Assembly (NCBI GenBank): GCA_018609825.1
Contig: JAHEOA010000192.1
Span: forward strand, 1-15,193
Source: Candidatus Bipolaricaulota bacterium
Lineage (GTDB): Bacteria > Bipolaricaulota > Bipolaricaulia > RBG-16-55-9
DNA: 15,193 bases
Reading direction: 5' to 3'
Below, one piece after another: positions 1 to 4,902 of this stretch. Position 1 is the first letter of the stretch. Each line of letters starts with the position of its first letter. The notes beneath the pieces are model-generated. The model did not search any database. It saw only the letters and a program-made list of their open reading frames with translations, and had not been told where the DNA came from. Both the position numbers and the translations under genes were made by a program.

Positions 1-832
1 CCGTCAGCGTCGCGAAGTAGAAGACCGCGCCCACCACCGACGCGAACGCGTTGGAGAGGATCGAGTTGCCGCCCACCGTGGCGGCGATCCAGGCTTCGGG
101 CATGTAGCCGCGGATGATCCCGGCGACGACGATGCCGCCGAGCAGCCAGGGCGTGATCTGTTTCACAAAGTCCCAGGTGGCCAGCAGCCAGGCCTTGACC
201 TCGTCCCAGGTGAACCACCGCGTGACCACGACGACGAGCCCGAGCGTGGCGACGCCGGTCTCCAGCCAGCGCCCCCAGGCCCCGAAGACGAGGATCCCGA
301 CGAGCGCAGCAAAGTACGCGAGCGTCACGGGGCGGGACTTCTCCGCGTCGGCGTCGATCTCGAACGCAGCGGAGGGCTCGCGTTCGCGCTCTTCAGTGCG
401 ATAGAGCCAGCTCATGGCGACGCCGATGACGATCGCGAAGACCACCGCGCCGATCGCGCGGGCAATGCCGATCTCCAGGCCCAACAGTTGCGCGGAATAG
501 ACGACCGCCAACAGGTTGATCGCCGGGCCGGAGAAGAGGAACGCGATGGCGGGGCCGAGCCCCGCGCCCCGCTTATAGATCCCCGTGAACAACGGCAGGA
601 TCGTGCAGGAGCAGACGCTGAGCACCGTCCCGGACACCGAGGCCACGCCGTAGGCCAGGGGCCGCGGCGCGCTCGAGCCGAAGTAGCGCAACACCGCGTT
701 CTGCGAGACGAAGACGGCGATGGCGCCCGCGATGAAGAACGCCGGCACCAGGCACGTCAAGACGTGGGCCGAAAGATACTCCACGAGCGCCGACCAGCCG
801 TATGCCAGCGGTTGGAGCCAGTCCATGTCCAT
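1..832 (-). CDS. YraQ/ArsP-type permease (DUF318 family), 3' end cut by window edge
   Basis: Integral membrane permease of the YraQ/ArsP_1 (PF03773) type, a family that exports metals or organoarsenicals. The gene continues past base 1, so the C-terminus is missing; 277 codons are visible. The translation begins MDMDWLQPLAYGW and alternates hydrophobic segments with short polar loops. At about residues 75-110 it carries the family hallmark CSCTILPLFTGIYKRGAG followed by a conserved SGPAIN stretch; the two cysteines of CSC are candidate metal ligands. A charged cytoplasmic linker (about residues 145-165) separates two hydrophobic halves, as is usual for this fold. The ATG at 832 overlaps the TGA of the upstream arsR gene (TGATG), so the two genes are probably translationally coupled and co-transcribed. 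An ArsR partner suggests a metalloid or heavy-metal substrate. Which one (methylarsenite, As(III), Cu/Zn) cannot be told from sequence. The family call is firm; the substrate is inference. Confidence 0.88.
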   Translation of the reverse strand, partial: MDMDWLQPLAYGWSALVEYLSAHVLTCLVPAFFIAGAIAVFVSQNAVLRYFGSSAPRPLAYGVASVSGTVLSVCSCTILPLFTGIYKRGAGLGPAIAFLFSGPAINLLAVVYSAQLLGLEIGIARAIGAVVFAIVIGVAMSWLYRTEEREREPSAAFEIDADAEKSRPVTLAYFAALVGILVFGAWGRWLETGVATLGLVVVVTRWFTWDEVKAWLLATWDFVKQITPWLLGGIVVAGIIRGYMPEAWIAATVGGNSILSNAFASVVGAVFYFATLT

Positions 833-1179
833 CACGCCTCTTGAACGCGGCTCGCGGGCTCACCCAGCGCGTCGTCGGCCACTGCGCGGGCTTGATCGAT
901 CATCGCCAAGACGCGGTCATCGCGGATGGCGTAGATGACCTTGACGCCCTCTTTGTGCGAGCTGAGCACCCCGGCTCGCTGGAGGGTCGCCAGATGGCGC
1001 GAGACCGTCGACTGGTTGAGCTCGAACCGCGGCTCCAGCTCGCAGGCGCACATCGGGCCGTCGGCGAGCAGGGTCAGCAATTGCAGACGGACCGGATGGC
1101 CGAGGGCACTGAACAGCTCGGCTTCGCGAGCGGGGTTGCGCCGGGTGAGCGGTCGGGCTTCCATGCGTTTATGCGCCAT
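832..1179 (-). CDS. ArsR/SmtB-family metal-responsive repressor
   Basis: A 115-residue winged-helix repressor expected to bind DNA as a dimer and release it on metal or metalloid binding. Visible features are the ALGHPVRLQLLTLLADGP start of the fold, a CAC pair (Cys44, Cys46) at the beginning of the predicted alpha3 helix, and the recognition helix NQSTVSRHLATLQRAGVL at about 55-72, followed by the beta wing. The Cys-X-Cys followed by Glu-Leu resembles the CVCDL metal site of the classical arsenic sensor ArsR, so As(III)/Sb(III) or a soft metal is plausible. The ATG at 1179 is chosen because it sits 9 nt after a perfect TATAAT; a second in-frame ATG at 1164 (MEARP) would give 110 residues. 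Neither has a Shine-Dalgarno sequence. The stop overlaps the start of the permease. A longer in-frame reading back to 1230 crosses the promoter and is unlikely. Confidence 0.9.
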   Translation of the reverse strand: MAHKRMEARPLTRRNPAREAELFSALGHPVRLQLLTLLADGPMCACELEPRFELNQSTVSRHLATLQRAGVLSSHKEGVKVIYAIRDDRVLAMIDQARAVADDALGEPASRVQEA

Positions 1180-1188
1180 AACGCATGG
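1161..1188. promoter_or_regulatory. Operator palindrome over the arsR start codon
   Basis: CCATGCGTT (1161-1169) and AACGCATGG (1180-1188) are exact reverse complements. The inner bases TATG/CATA around CGC nearly complete a 13+12 bp imperfect palindrome. ArsR-family operators are 12-2-12-like AT-containing dyads near the promoter; this one sits immediately downstream of the arsR -10 box and covers the ATG at 1179. Autoregulation is inferred from this position. Confidence 0.75.
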
Positions 1189-1194
1189 ATTATA
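1189..1194 (-). promoter_or_regulatory. arsR -10 box, probably for a leaderless mRNA
   Basis: On the minus strand this reads TATAAT, a perfect -10 hexamer, with 9 nt to the ATG at 1179. Transcription should begin within a few bases of that ATG, so the mRNA would be leaderless or nearly so. No convincing -35 hexamer is visible at 16-18 bp. Confidence 0.6.
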
Positions 1195-1351
1195 AGACCT
1201 GGTAGTCCGAGTTTGTATGACGCGGATCATGTGGAGGCGCTATCTGGAATGGGGCGACCTGTCCACCCTCCGGCCCCATGTCACAGGTCATCGCCCGCTA
1301 GCCCGAATAATAAGATAATAAGGTCTGTAAATCAATAAAGGATGGTCACGT
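1195..1351. promoter_or_regulatory. Divergent arsR / Crp-Fnr spacer
   Basis: This spacer separates the minus-strand arsR unit from the plus-strand regulator gene. The right part (1306-1340) is unusually AT-rich for the window (GAATAATAAGATAATAAGG) and holds possible -10 hexamers for the regulator, such as GATAAT at 1314-1319, but no good -35 is present at the right distance. A ribosome binding site AAAGGA lies at 1337-1342, 9 nt before the ATG at 1352. No further gene is visible. Confidence 0.4.
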
Positions 1352-2128
1352 ATGCCATCTCACAGACCTGCATACGACGGGGAAAACGAGCCCCTGATCG
1401 CCGCGTTCGGCAAGCTTGACGAGGCGGCTCAGGCGGAGCGGCGAGATCTCTGCTATACGCTCGCGTATTGCGCTGGCGACCTCATGTGCAAGGTCGACAT
1501 GCCCCCGATCGGGGTCTTCGTCATCGGATGGGGCATGGTGAAGTACGGCAAGACGCTTTCCTGTGAGATGCGGCCGCCGTTGCTCCGCCTTCTCGGCCCC
1601 GGCGACGTGCTCGGGGTAGAGGCCTTGTTTCAGCAGGAGACGGGTCCGTCCCATCACTTCGCCCGAGCGATGACGGATGTCCGGGCCTGCTTCTTCCCCT
1701 TCGACGCCTTGAGCCGGTTTCTCGAGCGATGCCCGCAGGCACTGGAGGGCATCTGCACGCAGTTGGTGAGCCAGTTGCAGCGATACGAATGTCGCCTCTC
1801 CGAATGGACGTGCGGCTCCGTCAAGGTCAACGTGGCCCGACTGCTGCTGTGTCTCGATGCACGGTTCGGCCAGCCGACGCCGTCGGGCCGCGTCCTGACG
1901 ATCTCGCGCCAGGATCTCGCCGATATGATGGCCACCCACATCGACACCGTGGCCCGGGTCTTGAGCCAGTTCAAGGGTGACGAGTGGATCGAGGCGGGGC
2001 CGCACCACGTCACGATTCGGAACGAGCCGAAGCTGATCCAAGCCGCCGCTCCACTGCCTTCCTGTCTGGAACGCGCCCGTTGTGGCCGACCGAGCCCCGC
2101 GCAAGAGCCGCCATGCGCTCCTGACTGA
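1352..2128 (+). CDS. Crp/Fnr-family transcriptional regulator, cysteine-rich
   Basis: A 258-residue transcription factor of the Crp/Fnr type. Residues about 15-130 form the cyclic-nucleotide-binding-like beta-barrel, with the conserved LGPGDVLGVEALF turn at 81-93. A long dimerisation helix follows, and then a C-terminal helix-turn-helix (ISRQDLADMMATHIDTVARV, about 184-203) matching the Crp/Fnr recognition motif. The protein contains 13 cysteines, including Cys34, Cys40, Cys46, Cys127, Cys135, Cys147 and Cys154. That is far more than usual and could ligate an Fe-S cluster or haem, or act as thiol switches; the spacing is not the classical Fnr N-terminal pattern. The proline/cysteine-rich tail after about residue 230 is probably disordered. 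The ATG at 1352 has an AAAGGA site 9 nt upstream. The next gene encodes a split-Soret-type cytochrome, so a redox or anaerobic role is likely but inferred. The effector is unknown. Confidence 0.88.
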   Translation: MPSHRPAYDGENEPLIAAFGKLDEAAQAERRDLCYTLAYCAGDLMCKVDMPPIGVFVIGWGMVKYGKTLSCEMRPPLLRLLGPGDVLGVEALFQQETGPSHHFARAMTDVRACFFPFDALSRFLERCPQALEGICTQLVSQLQRYECRLSEWTCGSVKVNVARLLLCLDARFGQPTPSGRVLTISRQDLADMMATHIDTVARVLSQFKGDEWIEAGPHHVTIRNEPKLIQAAAPLPSCLERARCGRPSPAQEPPCAPD

Positions 2129-2146
2129 TCCTTGTCATTTCACGTC

Positions 2147-2160
2147 CCGATCTAAATCGG
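2147..2160. promoter_or_regulatory. FNR-like 5-N4-5 palindrome upstream of the cytochrome gene
   Basis: CCGAT-CTAA-ATCGG is a perfect dyad with the spacing of Fnr-family sites (consensus TTGAT-N4-ATCAA) and shares the GAT/ATC core. It lies between the Crp/Fnr gene and the cytochrome gene, about 10 bp before a possible -35 (TTGACT, 2170-2175); the matching -10 is poor. It could equally be a short hairpin after the regulator gene. Confidence 0.4.
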
Positions 2161-2200
2161 TCGTTTCCGTTGACTCAGCACTTCGCTCGACTTAGCCGAG

Positions 2201-2236
2201 ATCATCGTCGTTCGGCGTGTCCTCACGGACGATGAT
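2201..2236 (+). promoter_or_regulatory. 5'-UTR hairpin before the cytochrome ribosome binding site
   Basis: ATCATCGTC (2201-2209) pairs perfectly with GACGATGAT (2228-2236), and an inner CGTG/CACG pair stacks on it. The hairpin ends 4 nt before the strong ribosome binding site GGAGGTG (2241-2247), which is 10 nt before the ATG at 2258. It could stabilise the mRNA or tune initiation. Confidence 0.5.
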
Positions 2237-2257
2237 GAATGGAGGTGCAAACTCACC

Positions 2258-3031
2258 ATGAACAACGACGTCTCTCGACGACGATTCTTCGCCAACGCGT
2301 GCAAGGTGACGGCCGGGGCAGCGTTTGGGGCCGGCCTGGCGTCCACCCTCAGTACCCGCGCGGACGTTGAGGGCCATTCCGAGGACCTCTTTGCGTGGCC
2401 GTGGCCCTATGCCCGCTTGGACCCGGACCGAGTCCGAGATCAAGCCTATGCGGCCTTCCAGCACGGGCACTGCGCCTATGGGGCAATGGAAGGCATCATC
2501 GCGGAACTGCGCGAGGAGGTCGGCGTTCCCTTTACCATGCTCCCGTCCCAGATCTTGGAGTACGGGAAGGGCGGCGGTGTCGGCTGGGGCACGCTCTGCG
2601 GCGCCCTCAACGGGGCCCCGGCCGCCATCTCGCTGGTCACGGCCGATTCCGATATGATCATCAACGAACTGATCGGCTGGTACACGAAGACGGAGCTGCC
2701 CATCTACGAGCCGACAGCGGAATCGGAAGCCCAGGTCGAGGCCCAGAGCGTCGCGGGATCCCCCCTCTGCCACGCCTCGGTCACCGAATGGTGCAACGCC
2801 TCGGGCCATGGCGTGAACTCGGCAGAGCGCAAGGAGCGCTGCGCTCGGCTGACGGCCGACGTCGCCGGGCGGGCGGTTGAACTGCTGAACGCGTTCGTCG
2901 CGGGCGAACTGGAGGCTTCGTGGACGGCCCCGGCATCCGCCGGCGAATGCCTCAGCTGCCATGGGCCCGATGGATCCGTGGACAACGCCAAGGGCAAGAT
3001 GGACTGCCTCGGCTGCCACGACCGCCATTGA
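2258..3031 (+). CDS. Split-Soret-type dihaem cytochrome c with Tat-like signal
   Basis: A 257-residue exported redox protein resembling the split-Soret cytochrome c / C_GCAxxG_C_C redox family known from Desulfovibrio. Residues 6-11 (SRRRFF) followed by a small, Ala/Gly-rich hydrophobic segment to about 35 look like a twin-arginine signal. The family core follows: HCAYGAMEGIIAELREEVG (71-89), then YGKGGGVGWGTLCGALNGA (102-120), where Cys72 and Cys114 are candidates for cluster binding. Two c-type haem attachment motifs are near the C-terminus, CLSCH (231-235) and CLGCH (250-254), and a further Cys171/Cys179 pair lies between. Homologues transfer electrons at low potential, but no physiological partner is established from this locus. 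The ATG at 2258 is supported by GGAGGTG 10 nt upstream. Control by the preceding Crp/Fnr gene is inferred from proximity. A c-type cytochrome maturation system must exist elsewhere. Confidence 0.85.
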   Translation: MNNDVSRRRFFANACKVTAGAAFGAGLASTLSTRADVEGHSEDLFAWPWPYARLDPDRVRDQAYAAFQHGHCAYGAMEGIIAELREEVGVPFTMLPSQILEYGKGGGVGWGTLCGALNGAPAAISLVTADSDMIINELIGWYTKTELPIYEPTAESEAQVEAQSVAGSPLCHASVTEWCNASGHGVNSAERKERCARLTADVAGRAVELLNAFVAGELEASWTAPASAGECLSCHGPDGSVDNAKGKMDCLGCHDRH

Positions 3032-3040
3032 CGCCACTGC

Positions 3041-3065
3041 TGGCCTGAAGGCCAACTGTTCAGTT
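3041..3065 (+). other. Two small hairpins directly after the cytochrome gene
   Basis: TGGCCT-GA-AGGCCA (3041-3054) and AACTG-TT-CAGTT (3054-3065) are adjacent short perfect dyads in the 3' untranslated region. The loops are only two bases as written, so real hairpins would open one more pair. There is no U-tract. Confidence 0.35.
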
Positions 3066-3076
3066 GCTCCTCATCG

Positions 3077-3106
3077 CCGGGACGGGGAAGCCGACCCCCG
3101 TCCCGG
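3077..3106 (+). terminator. Strong hairpin, likely 3' end of the cytochrome transcript
   Basis: CCGGGACGGGG (3077-3087) pairs perfectly over 11 bp with CCCCGTCCCGG (3096-3106) around an 8-nt loop. It lies 46 nt past the cytochrome stop. No U-run follows, so it may act as a Rho-associated or processing-stabilised 3' end rather than a classical intrinsic terminator. Confidence 0.6.
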
Positions 3107-3176
3107 TCGTTCACAGTGGCACAAGGGATGGTCAACGGGCTCGGGAAGCCCGAGCGCGGTGATCGGCGCTGCCCCG

Positions 3177-3219
3177 CGCTCGATGGGCTTTGGAGCCCTC
3201 CAGCGCCCATCATCGAGCG
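3177..3219 (+). other. Long bulged hairpin inside the structured spacer
   Basis: CGCTCG (3177-3182) pairs with CGAGCG (3214-3219) and ATGGGC (3183-3188) pairs with GCCCAT (3205-3210). Together they make a 12-bp stem with a 3-nt CAT bulge, and TGGAG/CTCCA (3191-3202) forms an inner stem. All of this is visible directly in the sequence; the function is unknown. Confidence 0.5.
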
Positions 3220-3239
3220 GTCGACCGCATGTCCGTTCC

Positions 3240-3286
3240 GCGGGGAGCCGTCGGGCGAAAGCACGACGTCACCCGAGGCGCCCCGC
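3240..3286 (+). other. Nested hairpin inside the structured spacer
   Basis: Four elements are in register: GCGGGG (3240-3245)/CCCCGC (3281-3286), CC (3248-3249)/GG (3277-3278), and CGGG (3252-3255)/CCCG (3272-3275), separated by small internal loops. The apical part contains GCGAAAGC, where a GC/GC clamp could close a GAAA tetraloop-like turn (3256-3262). It looks like a folded RNA stem. Confidence 0.45.
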
Positions 3287-3335
3287 TGGACCTGGGGCCC
3301 CATTCATCATAGGGTAAAGCTGACGTATATAGCCA

Positions 3336-3360
3336 CGGCAACACCCCCTTTGCCGGTTTT
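3336..3360 (+). terminator. Terminator-like hairpin with T-run
   Basis: CGGCAA (3336-3341) pairs with TTGCCG (3350-3355) around an 8-nt loop, followed by GTTTT. The stem is short at 6 bp, but it is the only element in this spacer with a U-tail. It would end a transcript coming from the structured region or read-through from the cytochrome gene. Confidence 0.5.
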
Positions 3361-3578
3361 CCTCGTTTCGGCCTGCGGACGGGAAGCCATCGGCCCTGAA
3401 AGGGCAAGCTCGATGGTTTACCGCCCTTGCCTTCTCTCCGACTGCTGGACCGGCTATCCTCGGGAGCCCTCCGTTCGCTTTGGATTCCTATATAGTGTCT
3501 CCAGACGATCGCCGGACGTAAGGACCTTGACGCTGCATCAGACGCCAGGATCGACGTGATGGCCACCGACGTTCGCCA
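3361..3578. other. Spacer upstream of the pst promoter with one compound hairpin
   Basis: No gene is credible here. CCATCG (3387-3392) pairs with CGATGG (3411-3416) and encloses GCCCT-GAA-AGGGC (3393-3405). GGCAAG within this unit (3403-3408) can alternatively pair with CTTGCC at 3426-3431, giving two mutually exclusive folds. An AT-rich TATATAG occurs at 3490-3496 but no promoter could be assigned to it. Confidence 0.35.
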
Positions 3579-3607
3579 TTGACCGCATCGTCCCACGCGG
3601 CTATATT
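3579..3607 (+). promoter_or_regulatory. pst operon promoter
   Basis: TTGACC (3579-3584) and TATATT (3602-3607) are separated by exactly 17 bp, close to the sigma-70 consensus. Transcription should start near 3614, leaving a leader of about 30 nt before the pstS ATG. A classical enterobacterial Pho box is not recognisable, so phosphate control by a PhoB-like regulator is not demonstrated. Confidence 0.7.
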
Positions 3608-3608
3608 T

Positions 3609-3621
3609 GAATTAACAATTC
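3609..3621. promoter_or_regulatory. Inverted repeat at the pst transcription start
   Basis: GAATT-AAC-AATTC is a perfect 5-3-5 dyad in an otherwise GC-rich region. It is flanked by TTGA and TCAA-like bases and placed just after the -10 box. Its position suits a repressor operator. It contains TTAACA, which resembles a single half-site of Bacillus-type PhoP boxes, but one half-site is weak evidence. Confidence 0.35.
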
Positions 3622-3644
3622 TCAATAGGAGGGACCGTTCCCCC

Positions 3645-4784
3645 ATGACCAACGTCCGACGACTCGCCACAACGCTGGTGCTCAGCGTGGCCCTGTTGGG
3701 CCTCATGACGGCATCGTCCACGTCGCAGCCGAGCCTGCCCCAGGACTCGAACAAGATCGAGATCGCCGGCTCCAGCACCGTCTTCCCGGTCACGACGGCC
3801 GTTGCTGAAGAGTTCAGCGCCGAGAACCCGAACGCCGAGATCAACGTCCGCTCCACCGGCAGCGGCGGCGGCTTCGACCTCTTTCTGCCCCAAGAGACCG
3901 ACATCAACAACTCCTCTCGGGCCATCAAGGCCAGCGAGATCGAGCGGGCCGAGGCCAACGGCACGGCGTTCATCGAGAGCATCGTCGGCTTCGACGGCCT
4001 GACGGTCGCCGCCGACGCCGAGCAGCAGATCTTCGAGGGGCGGCCGTGCATGACCTTCGGCGAGCTGCAACTGCTCTGGAGCGCCGAGTCCGAGGGCATC
4101 GTCACCAACTACAGCGACCTCGGCAGCCGCTTCGCCGACGCTGAAATCACCTTGAGCGGCGCCGCGGAGACCTCCGGCACCTTCGACTTCTTCACCGAGA
4201 TCGTCGTCGGCCAAGAGGACGACAGCCGCCAGGACTACTTCAAGACCGAGGAGGACACCCAACTGGTCGAGCGCACGGCCGAGAACCCGCTCGAGCTGAC
4301 CTACTTCGGCTTCGCCTTCTTCGTCAACAACCAGGAGGCGCTCACGCCGGTCGCGATCGACCCCAGCCGTGGCACCGTCGATGTGCCCCAGGACATCCTG
4401 GACGCGTACAACGCCGCCCGCGAGGCGGCCGGCAAGTCGACGCTCGAGAACAGCGCCGAGAGCTGCCAGGGCATCGTCCCGAGCGTCGACAGCATCGGCG
4501 CCTTCGACTACCCGATCACGCGCCCGCTCTTCATCTACACCAATCCCACGAGCGCCGAGCGGCCTCTCGTCGCGGACTTCGTCGACTTCTACCTGAGCGA
4601 GGCCCGCATCGGCAACGAGGAGTTCCTCCTGGACGTCGGCTACGTCACCGCGGCTCAGCAACTCCGCGAGGCCGCCCGCCAGTGCTGGGAGAACCGCGTG
4701 ACCGGCTCGGCCTTCGACGGCGACTTCCCGGCGGGTGACAGCCAGTTGATCCGCGACCTGTACACCGACCACTGCGGCCTGTAA
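3645..4784 (+). CDS. pstS: Phosphate ABC transporter, periplasmic phosphate-binding protein PstS
   Basis: A 379-residue solute-binding protein that captures phosphate outside the membrane for PstC/PstA/PstB. Residues 1 to about 25 form a Sec-type signal peptide (NVRRLATTLVLSVALLGLM). No lipobox cysteine is present, so the protein is probably soluble in the envelope rather than lipid-anchored. Phosphate-contact motifs of the family are visible: AGSSTVFPV near residue 42, STGSGGGF near 70, NNSSRAIK near 88, and SGAAETSGTFDFF near 170. The ATG at 3645 is preferred because AGGAGG (3627-3632) lies 12 nt upstream and the signal peptide starts there; an in-frame ATG at 3579 lies inside the promoter. 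It is the first gene of the pst operon and is separated from pstC by a strong hairpin, which fits the need for more binding protein than permease. Confidence 0.95.
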   Translation: MTNVRRLATTLVLSVALLGLMTASSTSQPSLPQDSNKIEIAGSSTVFPVTTAVAEEFSAENPNAEINVRSTGSGGGFDLFLPQETDINNSSRAIKASEIERAEANGTAFIESIVGFDGLTVAADAEQQIFEGRPCMTFGELQLLWSAESEGIVTNYSDLGSRFADAEITLSGAAETSGTFDFFTEIVVGQEDDSRQDYFKTEEDTQLVERTAENPLELTYFGFAFFVNNQEALTPVAIDPSRGTVDVPQDILDAYNAAREAAGKSTLENSAESCQGIVPSVDSIGAFDYPITRPLFIYTNPTSAERPLVADFVDFYLSEARIGNEEFLLDVGYVTAAQQLREAARQCWENRVTGSAFDGDFPAGDSQLIRDLYTDHCGL

Positions 4785-4819
4785 ACACGACGCCCTCATG
4801 GTGCCAAACGCTGACAGCC

Positions 4820-4864
4820 GGTAGACCGCGGGGCGCTTGTCTGTGACGAGCGCCCCGCTCTACC
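4820..4864 (+). terminator. Strong hairpin between pstS and pstC (attenuator or stabiliser)
   Basis: GGTAGA (4820-4825) pairs with TCTACC (4859-4864) and GCGGGGCGCT (4828-4837) pairs with AGCGCCCCGC (4849-4858). This gives 16 bp of stem broken only by a 2-nt CC bulge, with an 11-nt loop. No U-tract follows, so it is more likely a partial terminator or 3'-stabilising structure that raises PstS relative to the downstream permease genes. Confidence 0.7.
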
Positions 4865-4902
4865 ATACGAGCGAACCTGAAGCGCCGTTCCCAGCTTGCG
4901 CT

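Larger units (their letters stand above)
3107..3335 (+). other. Hairpin-dense non-coding region, possible structured RNA
   Basis: No open reading frame here looks protein-like. The stretch has consecutive strong dyads: GCTCGGG/CCCGAGC (3139-3155), GAGCGCGG/CCGCGCTC (3152-3181, competing with the first), the long hairpin at 3177-3219, the 12-bp palindrome GCGGTCGACCGC (3217-3228), the nested hairpin at 3240-3286 and the palindrome TGGGGCCCCA (3293-3302). A terminator-like element follows at 3336. This density exceeds what I see in the other spacers. It could be a small RNA, a cis-regulatory leader, or a degenerate repeat. I recognise no known RNA family. Confidence 0.4.

Noticed and set aside
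488..844. Plus-strand open frame antisense to the permease.
   Set aside because: It encodes a charged, low-complexity product typical of a GC-rich shadow frame, while the minus strand encodes a recognisable membrane protein with the CSC motif.
1179..1230. N-terminal extension of ArsR starting at 1230.
   Set aside because: It would translate through the -10 box and the extra 17 residues are not ArsR-like; the ATG at 1179 fits the fold and promoter better.
2192..3055. Long minus-strand open frames opposite the split-Soret cytochrome.
   Set aside because: The plus frame contains haem motifs, a Tat-type signal and a strong ribosome binding site; the antisense frames show no family features.
3131..3180. 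Partial resemblance to a cobalamin riboswitch (GGGAAGCC, GGTG, then GGCGCTGCCCCGC).
   Set aside because: The spacing between GGGAA and GGTG is too long, the AATCC segment is missing, no B12 box follows, and no B12-related gene is downstream. In this GC-rich context the similarity is probably chance.
3116..3559. A 147-codon open frame on the plus strand in the spacer before pstS.
   Set aside because: Composition is not protein-like, there is no ribosome binding site, and it runs through several strong hairpins and a terminator-like element. It is most likely open by chance in GC-rich DNA.
4837..4902. An upstream TTG or GTG start for pstC giving 22 or 20 extra residues.
   Set aside because: These codons fall inside the pstS-pstC hairpin and lack a ribosome binding site; the ATG at 4903 gives the normal family length.
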